Shown in pieces: positions 1 to 7,040 of a stretch of 9,461 bases of DNA. How positions within the stretch are numbered: the stretch's first letter is position 1; each line of letters begins with the position of its first letter. Source of the stretch: CAZEQJ01 sp964514385 (GTDB lineage: Bacteria > Bacteroidota > Bacteroidia > Cytophagales > Cyclobacteriaceae); the NCBI GenBank assembly GCA_964514385.1, contig CAZEQJ010000064.1, positions 1 through 9,461 on the forward strand. Reading direction: 5' to 3'. Both the position numbers and the translations under genes were made by a program. The notes beneath the pieces are model-generated. The model was not told where the DNA came from. It made no database searches and was given only the letters and a program-made list of their open reading frames with translations.

Positions 1-850
1 CCGGATATAACTCAAATGCGACGATCACCAACAGCATGGCAACGGATATTGACGAAAAGAGAAAGGCATACCAGTATCTTTGCTTGGTGATAAGCCTTGG
101 TATATTAGCGATGCTAAGGAATGCAATAATAGGAATTACGAAAAAGATGGGATTCTGGCTAAAGCGATCGGATAGATGCGGCAGGTAAATGAGGGAATAG
201 ATGGTGACAATAGTAAAGCTGACAATAAAGAAAATAATCGCTTGTTTTACTTTTTGCTGCATCGCCACAAACTGCTGACCCTCCGTTTTCATCAGCAGAT
301 ATATTGCTCCATGCATCATAAAAAGCGCAAGGGTGGTAATCCCAACCATAATGGCATATGGATTTAAAAATTGCAGCCAGCTTCCCTGATATTCTTTGTC
401 CTCACCTATGGCCATTCCCTGTAATACATTTCCCAGCACAACACCCAGAAGTACGGCGAGCATGATGCTGGAAACGCTGTACGCAAGGTCCCAGGTTGTC
501 CTCCACCATTTCATTTCCTCCTTACTCCTGAACTCAATGGAGATGGCCCTGAAGATCAGAAAGGTTAGAAACAGCATAAAAGGTATGTACATAGCCGAAA
601 ATAAGGTTGCATACACATCAGGAAAGCCTGCAAAAAGAGCTCCTCCACCTATGACAAGCCAAACCTCATTGCCGTCCCATACCGGGCCCACAGCATTTAA
701 AGCAACACGGCGGTCTTTGTCCTTCTTAAAAAACAGATGCCATGCTCCAGCACCCAGGTCAAACCCATCTAAAATGGCGTAACCACTGAAGACACCACCA
801 ACAACTAAAAACCACCATGTAGCATAGTCTATTCCTAAAAATGTAGCCAT
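1..850 (-). CDS. cydB: Cytochrome bd oxidase subunit II (CydB), 3' end cut by window edge
   Basis: Translating the minus strand from ATG 850-848 gives 283 open codons with no stop, so the C-terminus lies beyond the left edge. The product is the membrane partner of CydA in the quinol:O2 oxidoreductase. Visible CydB marks are LDGFDLG at residues 27-33 (the conserved N-terminal Asp motif, near the proton path in E. coli) and GPVWDGNEVW at 55-64. Several long hydrophobic helices follow: about 12-28, 65-100, 125-145, 163-187 and 205-225, with more towards the cut end. The start codon shares one base with the cydA stop (TAATG), which points to translational coupling and 1:1 synthesis. No separate promoter is expected. 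Family assignment is very secure; bd-I versus cyanide-insensitive subtype cannot be decided here. Confidence 0.96.
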   Translation of the reverse strand, partial: MATFLGIDYATWWFLVVGGVFSGYAILDGFDLGAGAWHLFFKKDKDRRVALNAVGPVWDGNEVWLVIGGGALFAGFPDVYATLFSAMYIPFMLFLTFLIFRAISIEFRSKEEMKWWRTTWDLAYSVSSIMLAVLLGVVLGNVLQGMAIGEDKEYQGSWLQFLNPYAIMVGITTLALFMMHGAIYLLMKTEGQQFVAMQQKVKQAIIFFIVSFTIVTIYSLIYLPHLSDRFSQNPIFFVIPIIAFLSIANIPRLITKQRYWYAFLFSSISVAMLLVIVAFELYP

Positions 851-2235
851 TACGAATTTGAATTTTTAAATACCTGAGACATTTCCTTTTGTCTGGGCCT
901 GTGCTCACTTAACATGCTTTCATCAGGTCCTGCTTTGATCTTTTTATTCATCATATAAATGAAGAGCAGAAAAAGTAAAGTGTATATAACGGAAAACAGA
1001 ACGATCGAAAACATTACATGATTGGCTGTCACCACCTTAGACAGGGCATCGGAAGTTCTCAATAAGCCATACACTACCCACGGCTGACGTCCCATTTCTG
1101 CCGCAAACCACCCAACCTGATTCGCGATTTGAGGTAATATGACAGCGAACACAAAAACTACCAGAAGCCATTTTTTATCAAACAGTTTACCTCGCCACCA
1201 CAGGAAGGATGCATAAAGTGTTAGAACAATAAGAAATACCCCAATGGCGACCATAAGATGATAAAACTGAAAAATGGCATTCAGGGCAGTGGGTCTTTCA
1301 TCTTCCGGAAAGGCATTCAAACCTTTTACCGGGGTAGAAAAGTCCTGATGTATCAGAAAGGATAGCCCGTTTGGGATTTTCAAACCATATACTTGCTCTG
1401 TTTCTTTGTTTACCCATCCAAAGAGATACATATCTGCCGGGGCCATAGAATCGAAATGGCCCTCCAAAGCTGCTAATTTTGCTGGTTGATTATGAGAAAC
1501 ACCGTCCGCCGACTTATGCCCTGTAAAAAGTTGAGACAACGCTGATACTGTAGCTACAGCAAGCGCAATCCTGAATGCCTTTTTTGATATTTCCACATGG
1601 CGATTTTTCAGTATATAATAGGCATGAACACTCAGCACAAGAAATGAACCTGCCAGAAAAGCACCTATCCAAACATGGGTAAGCCGCTCCACGCTGGAAG
1701 GGTTAAATACCATAGCCCAGAAATCCGTAATTTCAGCGCGGGCATTCATCCCTTCACCTACAATGTGATACCCTGCAGGTGTCTGTTGCCATGAATTTGC
1801 CACCACAATCCAGACTGCAGAAAACATTGAACCCAGCCAGACACCAAGTGTTGCAATGAAATGAACTAAAGGGCTAACACGATTCCATCCGAACAGAAGC
1901 ACGCCCAGAAAACCACTCTCCAAAGCAAAGGCAAATATTCCCTCGGCCGCCAGGGCGCTGCCAAAAATATCACCTACATATCGTGAATACGTGGCCCAGT
2001 TTGTGCCGAATTCAAACTCCATCACTATACCTGTGGCAACGCCAATACCAAAGGTTATGGCAAAAATCTTTGTCCAGAATTTTGCCAGTGCGTGGTACTC
2101 CGGATTTCCGGTACGAAGGTAATTACCTTCCAAAAATACCATGATAAGTCCCAGGCCAATGCTTAAGGGCGGATAGATATAATGAAAAGAAACGGTCAGT
2201 GCAAACTGAATTCTTGAAAGAATTTCGACATCCAT
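850..2235 (-). CDS. cydA: Cytochrome bd ubiquinol/menaquinol oxidase subunit I (CydA)
   Basis: This 461-residue membrane protein is the haem-bearing, quinol-oxidising subunit of cytochrome bd. By comparison with E. coli CydA from memory, H18 is the haem b595/d-region ligand (H19), H187 and M328 are the haem b558 ligands (H186, M393), and E98 and E106 match the proton-path acids E99 and E107. K253 and E258 (KLAALEG) match the Q-loop quinol residues, and GRQPW lies at 382-386. The segment between the Q-loop start and M328 is much shorter than in E. coli (about 520 residues), so this is a short-Q-loop enzyme. The position aligned with E. coli E445 appears to be F425. ATG 2235 opens directly into the canonical N-terminal helix. 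It is first in a two-gene operon with cydB and is transcribed divergently from the persulfide dioxygenase gene. Confidence 0.97.
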   Translation of the reverse strand: MDVEILSRIQFALTVSFHYIYPPLSIGLGLIMVFLEGNYLRTGNPEYHALAKFWTKIFAITFGIGVATGIVMEFEFGTNWATYSRYVGDIFGSALAAEGIFAFALESGFLGVLLFGWNRVSPLVHFIATLGVWLGSMFSAVWIVVANSWQQTPAGYHIVGEGMNARAEITDFWAMVFNPSSVERLTHVWIGAFLAGSFLVLSVHAYYILKNRHVEISKKAFRIALAVATVSALSQLFTGHKSADGVSHNQPAKLAALEGHFDSMAPADMYLFGWVNKETEQVYGLKIPNGLSFLIHQDFSTPVKGLNAFPEDERPTALNAIFQFYHLMVAIGVFLIVLTLYASFLWWRGKLFDKKWLLVVFVFAVILPQIANQVGWFAAEMGRQPWVVYGLLRTSDALSKVVTANHVMFSIVLFSVIYTLLFLLFIYMMNKKIKAGPDESMLSEHRPRQKEMSQVFKNSNS

Positions 2236-2254
2236 GATATTAGGTTATTTTTTC

Positions 2255-2262
2255 CAAATGTG
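2255..2262 (-). promoter_or_regulatory. Candidate -7 element for cydAB
   Basis: On the minus strand this reads CACATTTG, one mismatch from the Bacteroidota -7 consensus TAnnTTTG. It ends 20 bp before the cydA ATG, leaving a leader of about 13 nt if transcription starts 7 nt downstream. No convincing TTG -33 element was found at the usual spacing. A centred inverted repeat (2285-2298) lies where an activator would sit instead. This is pattern matching by eye only. Confidence 0.35.
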
Positions 2263-2283
2263 AGGCTCCGTATGATCCGCTGG

Positions 2284-2299
2284 CGTAACAAAAGTTACG
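2284..2299. promoter_or_regulatory. Inverted repeat, candidate CRP/FNR-type operator (site 1)
   Basis: The sequence is CGTAAC-AAAA-GTTACG, a perfect 6-bp inverted repeat with a 4-bp spacer. That matches the 5-4-5 geometry of CRP/FNR superfamily boxes such as TTGAT-N4-ATCAA. Its centre (2291.5) is 36.5 bp from the last G of the candidate cydA -7 element, so it would be near -43, a class II activator position. A terminal oxidase is a typical target of such oxygen- or NO-responsive regulators in other bacteria. The regulator is not encoded in this window, and its identity is unknown. Confidence 0.5.
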
Positions 2300-2409
2300 T
2301 TTCAGTACCAATGAATAAACCAAATAGGGCAAAACCTAATGCTGCAATATTTTGGTGTTGAAAACTGATAAAAATCATCTTCTCAGGTGATCAATTCCCA
2401 TCAATGTGG

Positions 2410-2423
2410 GTAACATAGGTAAC
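2410..2423. promoter_or_regulatory. Second GTAAC-N4-GTAAC site, candidate operator (site 2)
   Basis: GTAAC-ATAG-GTAAC matches the palindrome GTAAC-N4-GTTAC of site 1 at 9 of 10 half-site positions and has the same 4-bp spacer. Its centre (2416.5) is 36.5 bp from the final G of a TAAATTG element (2447-2453) facing the persulfide dioxygenase gene. That is exactly the spacing seen on the cydA side. The copy is imperfect, so it may bind more weakly, or the match may be chance. Confidence 0.4.
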
Positions 2424-2446
2424 GCACATAGAGCTGCAATATCCCG

Positions 2447-2453
2447 TAAATTG
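2447..2453 (+). promoter_or_regulatory. Weak -7-like element for the persulfide dioxygenase gene
   Basis: TAAATTG resembles TAnnTTTG with one T missing. If used, transcription would begin near 2460 and give a leader of about 21 nt before ATG 2481. Support comes mainly from its position relative to operator site 2, which mirrors the arrangement on the cydA side. On its own the match is poor. Confidence 0.22.
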
Positions 2454-2480
2454 CATCAGAAATCAAAACTTTTTGAAACT

Positions 2481-3890
2481 ATGAAAATAGAACAGATCTA
2501 TACAGGCTGTCTCGCAGAAGCAGCATATTATATTGAATCTGGAGGCGAAGCAGCCATCATTGATCCGCTGCGTGAGGTTAATCCTTACATTGACCGGTCC
2601 AAAGAAAATGGTGCGAAAATAAAGTATGTCCTTGAAACTCATTTTCATGCAGATTTTGTATCCGGGCATATCGACCTGGCAAGAAAAACAGGGGCAAGGA
2701 TTGTATACGGTCCTACCGCACAACCCAGCTTTGATGCATACATCGCAAAGGATAATGAAGACCTGAAGCTTGGTAATATCACTATCCGGGTGCTCCATAC
2801 TCCGGGTCATACCATGGAATCTTCTACTTTCCTGCTGATAGATGAAGAAGGGAAAGAAAATGCTATTTTCACGGGTGACACATTGTTTATTGGGGATGTC
2901 GGTCGCCCTGACCTTGCTGTGAAAACAGACCTGACCAGAGAAGACCTGGCCCGGCATTTATTCAGATCATTGCGTCACAAAATCATGCCGCTACCCAATG
3001 ATGTCATCGTGTATCCGGGACATGGCGCAGGATCTGCCTGTGGTAAAAATATGAGTAAGGAAACCTTTGATACCCTGGGCAATCAAAAACTTTTCAATTA
3101 TGCATTGAAAGAGGATATGACAGAAGACGAATTTGTGAAGGAAGTAACAACAGGGCTTGTCGAGCCTCCGCAGTATTTCCCTAAAAATGCCGTAATCAAC
3201 AAAACAGGATACGACAGTATAGATCAGGTGATTAACAAAGGAATTGTTGCGCTAGATCCTGCACAATTTAAAGATGTTGTGGACCGCAACCATGCATTGA
3301 TTCTGGATACAAGGAAAAAAGAACAGTTCATCGAGGCTCATATTCCGGGTTCAATTTGGATAGGCATAGAAGACAATTTTGCCCCGTGGGTAGGTGCCCT
3401 GATCACAGACCTGAACCAGAATATCGTGTTTCTTGCCGATGAAGGCCGCGAAGAAGAAGTAGTGGTGCGTCTGGCTCGTGTCGGCTACGACAATGCATTG
3501 GGGTATCTTGAAGGTGGAATCACTGCATGGAAAGCAGCAGCATTCGAAACCGACTCTTTGGACAGCATTTCTGCGGAAACCTTCGTGGCTGAAATTGAAA
3601 AAAGCCAGGACAATATCCTTGACGTCCGTAAAGCAAGTGAGTTTGACTCACAGCATATCGAAGCTGCTGTCAATTTTCCACTGGACTTTATCAACAAAAA
3701 CATGAATCAGGTAGACCGTAATGAGAAATACTACCTGCATTGTCAGGGCGGCTACCGCTCAGTAATCGCCGCGTCGATTCTAAAAGCCCGCGGATACGGT
3801 CAGGTGGTGAATGTTGAGGGTGGCTTCAATGCAATCAAGAAAACAAGCCTGAATATCACAGCATATAAAGAGCCGGTAACCATGCTCTAA
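2481..3890 (+). CDS. CstB-like persulfide dioxygenase with two rhodanese domains
   Basis: This 469-residue, probably cytosolic protein has three parts. An N-terminal metallo-beta-lactamase domain (about 1-235) carries HFHAD at 54-58, H110 (TPGH), D133 (TGD) and GRPDL at 141-145; H54, H110 and D133 are the expected Fe(II) ligands by ETHE1/CstB analogy. A middle rhodanese-like domain (about 255-355) has no Cys in its active loop, which reads ADEGREEE, so it is degenerate. The C-terminal rhodanese domain (about 363-460) has the catalytic Cys C421 in HCQGGYRS. C187 in GSACGK corresponds to the extra metal-site-proximal Cys described in Staphylococcus aureus CstB. That enzyme oxidises low-molecular-weight persulfides to thiosulfate/sulfite, and this one probably does too. 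ATG 2481 is chosen over an in-frame GTG at 2406 because the family N-terminus begins here and the extension would run through operator site 2. A peroxiredoxin gene follows 36 bp downstream. Confidence 0.9.
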   Translation: MKIEQIYTGCLAEAAYYIESGGEAAIIDPLREVNPYIDRSKENGAKIKYVLETHFHADFVSGHIDLARKTGARIVYGPTAQPSFDAYIAKDNEDLKLGNITIRVLHTPGHTMESSTFLLIDEEGKENAIFTGDTLFIGDVGRPDLAVKTDLTREDLARHLFRSLRHKIMPLPNDVIVYPGHGAGSACGKNMSKETFDTLGNQKLFNYALKEDMTEDEFVKEVTTGLVEPPQYFPKNAVINKTGYDSIDQVINKGIVALDPAQFKDVVDRNHALILDTRKKEQFIEAHIPGSIWIGIEDNFAPWVGALITDLNQNIVFLADEGREEEVVVRLARVGYDNALGYLEGGITAWKAAAFETDSLDSISAETFVAEIEKSQDNILDVRKASEFDSQHIEAAVNFPLDFINKNMNQVDRNEKYYLHCQGGYRSVIAASILKARGYGQVVNVEGGFNAIKKTSLNITAYKEPVTML

Positions 3891-3926
3891 GCATCAAAAT
3901 TTTCATTAATAATAAACAATAATAAT

Positions 3927-4595
3927 ATGGATAACATAACAGAAAATAATTTTACACAAATGCCTCGTATCGGGGATATAGCTCCTGACTTTGAAGCGGT
4001 GACCACAAAGGGCAAGATCAAATTTTCTGAATTTGCCACGGACAAATGGATAGTAATGTTTTCGCACCCTGCTGATTTCACTCCGGTTTGTACCACCGAG
4101 ATGAGTGGCTTTGCTGAAAGAAAAGCTGAGTTTGACGCCCTCAATACAGAGCTTATCGGATTGAGTATCGACAGTATCCATGCTCACGTTGCCTGGGTGG
4201 ATAATGTACGCAAAAACACAGGCGTATATTTTGATTTCCCTATCATTGCTGATCTGGATATGAGCGTGTCCAGAAAATATGGAATGCTCCAGCCCAATGA
4301 AAGTGAAACAGCGGCTGTACGGGCTGTATTCTTTATCGACCCGGCAAAAAAGGTTCGCCTGATTATGTACTATCCGCTGAATGTCGGCAGGAATATGGAT
4401 GAAATACTGAGGGCGTTGGAAGCACTACAGGTATCAGATAAATACAAGGTATCGATGCCATTAAACTGGAAAGCCGGTGATAAAGTAATTGCTCCTCCGC
4501 CAAAAACGCTGGAACAGCTGGAAGAGCGAAATGCAGATGATAGCCTTGAGAAAATAGATTTTTATCTGGCTAAAAAAGAGCTGATTCTTAATTAA
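3927..4595 (+). CDS. 1-Cys peroxiredoxin (Prx6 family)
   Basis: The 222-residue product reduces hydrogen and organic peroxides in the cytosol. The peroxidatic motif PADFTPVC lies at 48-55, with T52 and C55, and the active-site Arg is R132 (VRAVFFIDP). C55 is the only Cys in the protein, so it must be resolved by an outside thiol, as in Prx6-type enzymes. The long C-terminal domain (about 160-222), with the NWKAGD and VIAPPP segments, is typical of Prx6 and contributes to the dimer. The start follows a very A/T-rich tract (AAT repeats, no Shine-Dalgarno), usual for efficient Bacteroidota starts. It sits 36 bp after the persulfide dioxygenase gene with no terminator between them, so the two are probably co-transcribed. 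A hairpin terminator follows the stop. Confidence 0.95.
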   Translation: MDNITENNFTQMPRIGDIAPDFEAVTTKGKIKFSEFATDKWIVMFSHPADFTPVCTTEMSGFAERKAEFDALNTELIGLSIDSIHAHVAWVDNVRKNTGVYFDFPIIADLDMSVSRKYGMLQPNESETAAVRAVFFIDPAKKVRLIMYYPLNVGRNMDEILRALEALQVSDKYKVSMPLNWKAGDKVIAPPPKTLEQLEERNADDSLEKIDFYLAKKELILN

Positions 4596-4613
4596 GTAAA
4601 CAATGTTAAACAC

Positions 4614-4640
4614 AGAGGGCGCAATATGCGCTCTCTTTTC
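4614..4640 (+). terminator. Intrinsic terminator after the peroxiredoxin gene
   Basis: Positions 4614-4623 (AGAGGGCGCA) pair with 4627-4636 (TGCGCTCTCT) as a 10-bp stem with one G-U pair and an ATA loop. The 3' arm runs into TTTT (4636-4639). It lies 18 bp after the peroxiredoxin stop and probably ends the dioxygenase-peroxiredoxin transcript. An in-frame ATG at 4626 falls in the loop, which argues against that codon starting the next gene. Confidence 0.75.
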
Positions 4641-4655
4641 ACAAAAGCTAATTTC

Positions 4656-4922
4656 ATGAAAAAAGAAACCATCATCGTAGAAAATCTAAAATGTGGCGGC
4701 TGCGCTAAAACCGTTACTGGTAAGCTGAAAAAATTTCTGGCCGTTGAAGAGGTCAGTGTAAACCTGGATCATGGCGAAGTAGTAATACAACACAACGGTA
4801 CGCTGGACCGGTCTGACTTTTTGCACCTGCTGGCTAAGCTGGGCTATCCCGAAATGGGCACAGGCAACGCCATGCAAAAGGTGAAGTCTTTTGCCTCCTG
4901 TGCAGTAGGCAGACTGTCCTGA
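4656..4922 (+). CDS. Small heavy-metal-associated (HMA) domain protein
   Basis: The 88-residue soluble protein has the ferredoxin-like HMA fold seen in copper chaperones and in the N-termini of metal-transporting ATPases. The N-terminal segment IIVENLKCGGCAKTV carries the CxxC metal site (C13, C16). The SVNLDHGEVVIQ strand and the LLAKLGYP ending of the fold follow. A short tail contains a third Cys, C82 (SCAVGR), which is not part of the usual chaperone site. ATG 4656 is preferred over the in-frame ATG 4626 because it gives the standard HMA N-terminus and 4626 lies in the terminator loop. Only 15 bp separate the terminator from the start, so expression needs read-through or a promoter inside or before the hairpin. 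The metal (Cu(I), Zn or other) and the partner cannot be told from sequence. Confidence 0.85.
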   Translation: MKKETIIVENLKCGGCAKTVTGKLKKFLAVEEVSVNLDHGEVVIQHNGTLDRSDFLHLLAKLGYPEMGTGNAMQKVKSFASCAVGRLS

Positions 4923-4925
4923 AAC

Positions 4926-4957
4926 CCTTTGATCAAAGGTATTATTCAGTATATTTA
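4926..4957. promoter_or_regulatory. Perfect 14-bp palindrome and possible promoter before the S9 peptidase
   Basis: CCTTTGATCAAAGG (4926-4939) is a perfect palindrome with no spacer, so it cannot form a normal hairpin loop and looks more like a protein-binding site. Its TTTG (4928-4931) is followed after 18 bp by TATATTTA (4950-4957), one mismatch from TAnnTTTG. Together these resemble a Bacteroidota promoter whose -33 element is overlapped by an operator. The predicted transcription start would fall at about the ATG at 4962, implying a nearly leaderless mRNA, which lowers confidence. Confidence 0.3.
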
Positions 4958-4961
4958 TCGG

Positions 4962-7001
4962 ATGAAATATATTGAACGCCTAACTTTTCTATTCACATTT
5001 GGTTTCGCGCTGAATGGCCTTTTTGCCCAGCAGGGCGACAGACTTACGCTGCTTGATATTTATAATCTGGAGCAGGTAACCGATCCACAGGTATCACCTG
5101 ATGGTGATTATATAGTCTATGTCCGCCAGTTCAAAGATGTAATGACGGACAGAAACCTTTCCAATTTGTGGATAATCAAATCAGATGGAACAGACCATAA
5201 GCCGCTAACTACAGGCAACCACAACGACAATAGCCCTGTATGGTCCCCTGACGGCTCTATGCTGGCGTACCGGTCCAACACTGAAGACGGCACCGAAATA
5301 TATGTACGCTATATGAAAGACGGAACTATTGCCAAATTAACCAATTTGCCACAATCCCCGGGATCAGTGGCCTGGTCGCCTGATGGCAAATCACTTGCTT
5401 TCTCCATGTTTGTTCCTGAAACGTCATCCAGTATTATACAACTACCTAAACCTCCTGCTGGCGCAAAGTGGAATGATCCTCCTATATACATAGATGATAT
5501 GAATTATCGCGCAGATGGCGCCGGATATCTCAAGGCCGGTCATCAGCAATTGTTTGTGCTACCTGTAGAAGGCGGCACCCCCAGAAAGCTAACCTCTGGT
5601 TTCTATGATCACGGCAATCCCGCTTGGGCTGGTAATAAGGCTCTTGTTTTTTCGGCTAATATGCACGATGACCGGGATCTTGACCCTAATAATTCCGAGG
5701 TATACAGATATAACTTTGAAGATCAGACCATTTCGGTTCTCACAAATCGCCAGGGGCCTGATAATAACCCGGTGGTATCACCTGATGGTACAATGATCGC
5801 TTACACCGGTTATGATGATGAATATCTTGGATATCAGCAAAATGCAGTTTACCTGATGGATGTAAATGGAGGTAACAAAAAGCGCCTAACGCCGGAGTCG
5901 CTCGATCGCAGTGTATCCGGAATCCAGTGGGGAGATAACGGAAAGTCAATTTATTTTCAGTACAACGAAAGTGGTGATACCAAAATTGCCAGGGTAAACA
6001 TGAATGGTGGCGTTGATGTGGTTTTGGGCGGCGCAGGCGGTCTTTCCCTAGGAAGACCTTATAACGGAGCTTCCTTTTCTGTGAATCAACAGGGAGAAAT
6101 TGCCTATACGTATGGCGCCACACAGGAGCCATCAGATCTTGGATATTATAACAAGAAAACGAACAAAAGGCTTACTCAGGTAAATAAGGACCTATTTGAT
6201 TACAAAAAACTGGGAAACGTAGAGGAAATTAAATACAAGTCTTCGGCTGACGGCCTTGAAATACAGGGTTGGATTGTAACACCGCCGAATTTTGACCCTT
6301 CCAAAAAATACCCGTTGATTCTTGAAATCCATGGAGGGCCATTCTCGAGTTACGGCAATGTTTTCTCAGCCGAAATTCAGCTCTATGCAGCAGCAGGTTA
6401 TGTGGTGCTTTACACCAATCCCAGAGGCAGCACAGGATATGGTAAAGACTTCGGCAATGAAATCCATCACAATTACCCCAATGAAGATTATGACGATCTG
6501 ATGAGTGGGGTAGACGCTGTCATTGAAAAAGGATACATAGATGAAGAAAATCTTTTCGTCACGGGCGGCAGTGGCGGAGGTGTACTAACTGCGTGGATCA
6601 TTGGTAAGACGGATCGCTTTAAAGCGGCTGTTGTAGCCAAACCTGTTATTAACTGGTATAGTTTTGTGCTCTATGCCGATAACCCCGGATTTTTCTATAA
6701 GTATTGGTTTGCCAATAAGCCGTGGGAAGACCCCTCAGACTATCTGGCACGATCGCCATTAAGCTATGTCGGTAATGTGACCACACCTACCATGTTGCTG
6801 ACAGGTGAAGAAGACTATAGAACACCAATAGCAGAATCAGAGCAGTATTATGCCGCATTAAAGATTCAGGGGGTGGAAAGTGCCATGGTGCGCATTCCGG
6901 GAGCCAGTCATGGCATCGCCAGCAGGCCGAGTAATCTCATCGGTAAAGTGGCGGCCATTCTCAGCTGGTTTGGTAGATATAATGATGCAGATACAGACTG
7001 A
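4962..7001 (+). CDS. Secreted S9 family (prolyl oligopeptidase-type) peptidase
   Basis: The 679-residue enzyme resembles dipeptidyl/acylaminoacyl peptidases of family S9 (S9C-like). Residues 1-22 form a signal peptide with a cut likely near LFAQ, so it should act in the periplasm or at the outer membrane. Residues about 30-410 form a beta-propeller with TolB/PD40-type SPDG repeats at 45-48, 95-98, 139-142 and 273-276. The alpha/beta-hydrolase domain (about 420-679) has the oxyanion HGGP at 457-460 and a catalytic triad of S537 (GGSGGG), D618 (GEEDYR) and H650 (ASHG). It is full length and intact. ATG 4962 is chosen over TTG 4929 because it places the signal peptide at the N-terminus and the TTG lies in a palindrome. 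Likely substrates are short peptides. A direct link to the sulfur genes is not evident, and it may simply be a neighbour. Confidence 0.93.
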   Translation: MKYIERLTFLFTFGFALNGLFAQQGDRLTLLDIYNLEQVTDPQVSPDGDYIVYVRQFKDVMTDRNLSNLWIIKSDGTDHKPLTTGNHNDNSPVWSPDGSMLAYRSNTEDGTEIYVRYMKDGTIAKLTNLPQSPGSVAWSPDGKSLAFSMFVPETSSSIIQLPKPPAGAKWNDPPIYIDDMNYRADGAGYLKAGHQQLFVLPVEGGTPRKLTSGFYDHGNPAWAGNKALVFSANMHDDRDLDPNNSEVYRYNFEDQTISVLTNRQGPDNNPVVSPDGTMIAYTGYDDEYLGYQQNAVYLMDVNGGNKKRLTPESLDRSVSGIQWGDNGKSIYFQYNESGDTKIARVNMNGGVDVVLGGAGGLSLGRPYNGASFSVNQQGEIAYTYGATQEPSDLGYYNKKTNKRLTQVNKDLFDYKKLGNVEEIKYKSSADGLEIQGWIVTPPNFDPSKKYPLILEIHGGPFSSYGNVFSAEIQLYAAAGYVVLYTNPRGSTGYGKDFGNEIHHNYPNEDYDDLMSGVDAVIEKGYIDEENLFVTGGSGGGVLTAWIIGKTDRFKAAVVAKPVINWYSFVLYADNPGFFYKYWFANKPWEDPSDYLARSPLSYVGNVTTPTMLLTGEEDYRTPIAESEQYYAALKIQGVESAMVRIPGASHGIASRPSNLIGKVAAILSWFGRYNDADTD

Positions 7002-7040
7002 CAATTAACGAAATAGGCTGGATTTTTATATTTTCGCCTT

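Noticed and set aside
396..782. Plus-strand open frame of 128 codons
   Set aside because: It is antisense to cydB, which has clear family motifs; the plus-strand product has no recognisable features.
1548..1559. 12-bp perfect palindrome CTGTAGCTACAG
   Set aside because: It lies inside the cydA coding sequence, away from any start, and is best explained as chance codon content.
2284..2299. Inverted repeat as a terminator hairpin
   Set aside because: The stem is only 6 bp with no T-run after it on either strand, and it lies between divergent genes where no transcript needs to end.
2406..2480. In-frame GTG start extending the persulfide dioxygenase by 25 residues
   Set aside because: The extension has no family similarity, overlaps the candidate operator and -7-like element, and the canonical N-terminus begins at ATG 2481.
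3891..3926. A separate promoter in the AAT-rich spacer before the peroxiredoxin gene
   Set aside because: No TAnnTTTG or TTG element is present in the 36 bp; the A/T richness fits a translation-initiation region within an operon.
7027..7034. TATATTTT as a -7 element of a separate promoter for the Rrf2 gene
   Set aside because: It is one mismatch from TAnnTTTG but has only TTA at the -33 position, and it would place the transcription start at the GTG itself. A leaderless mRNA is possible, but this is too weak to list as a feature.
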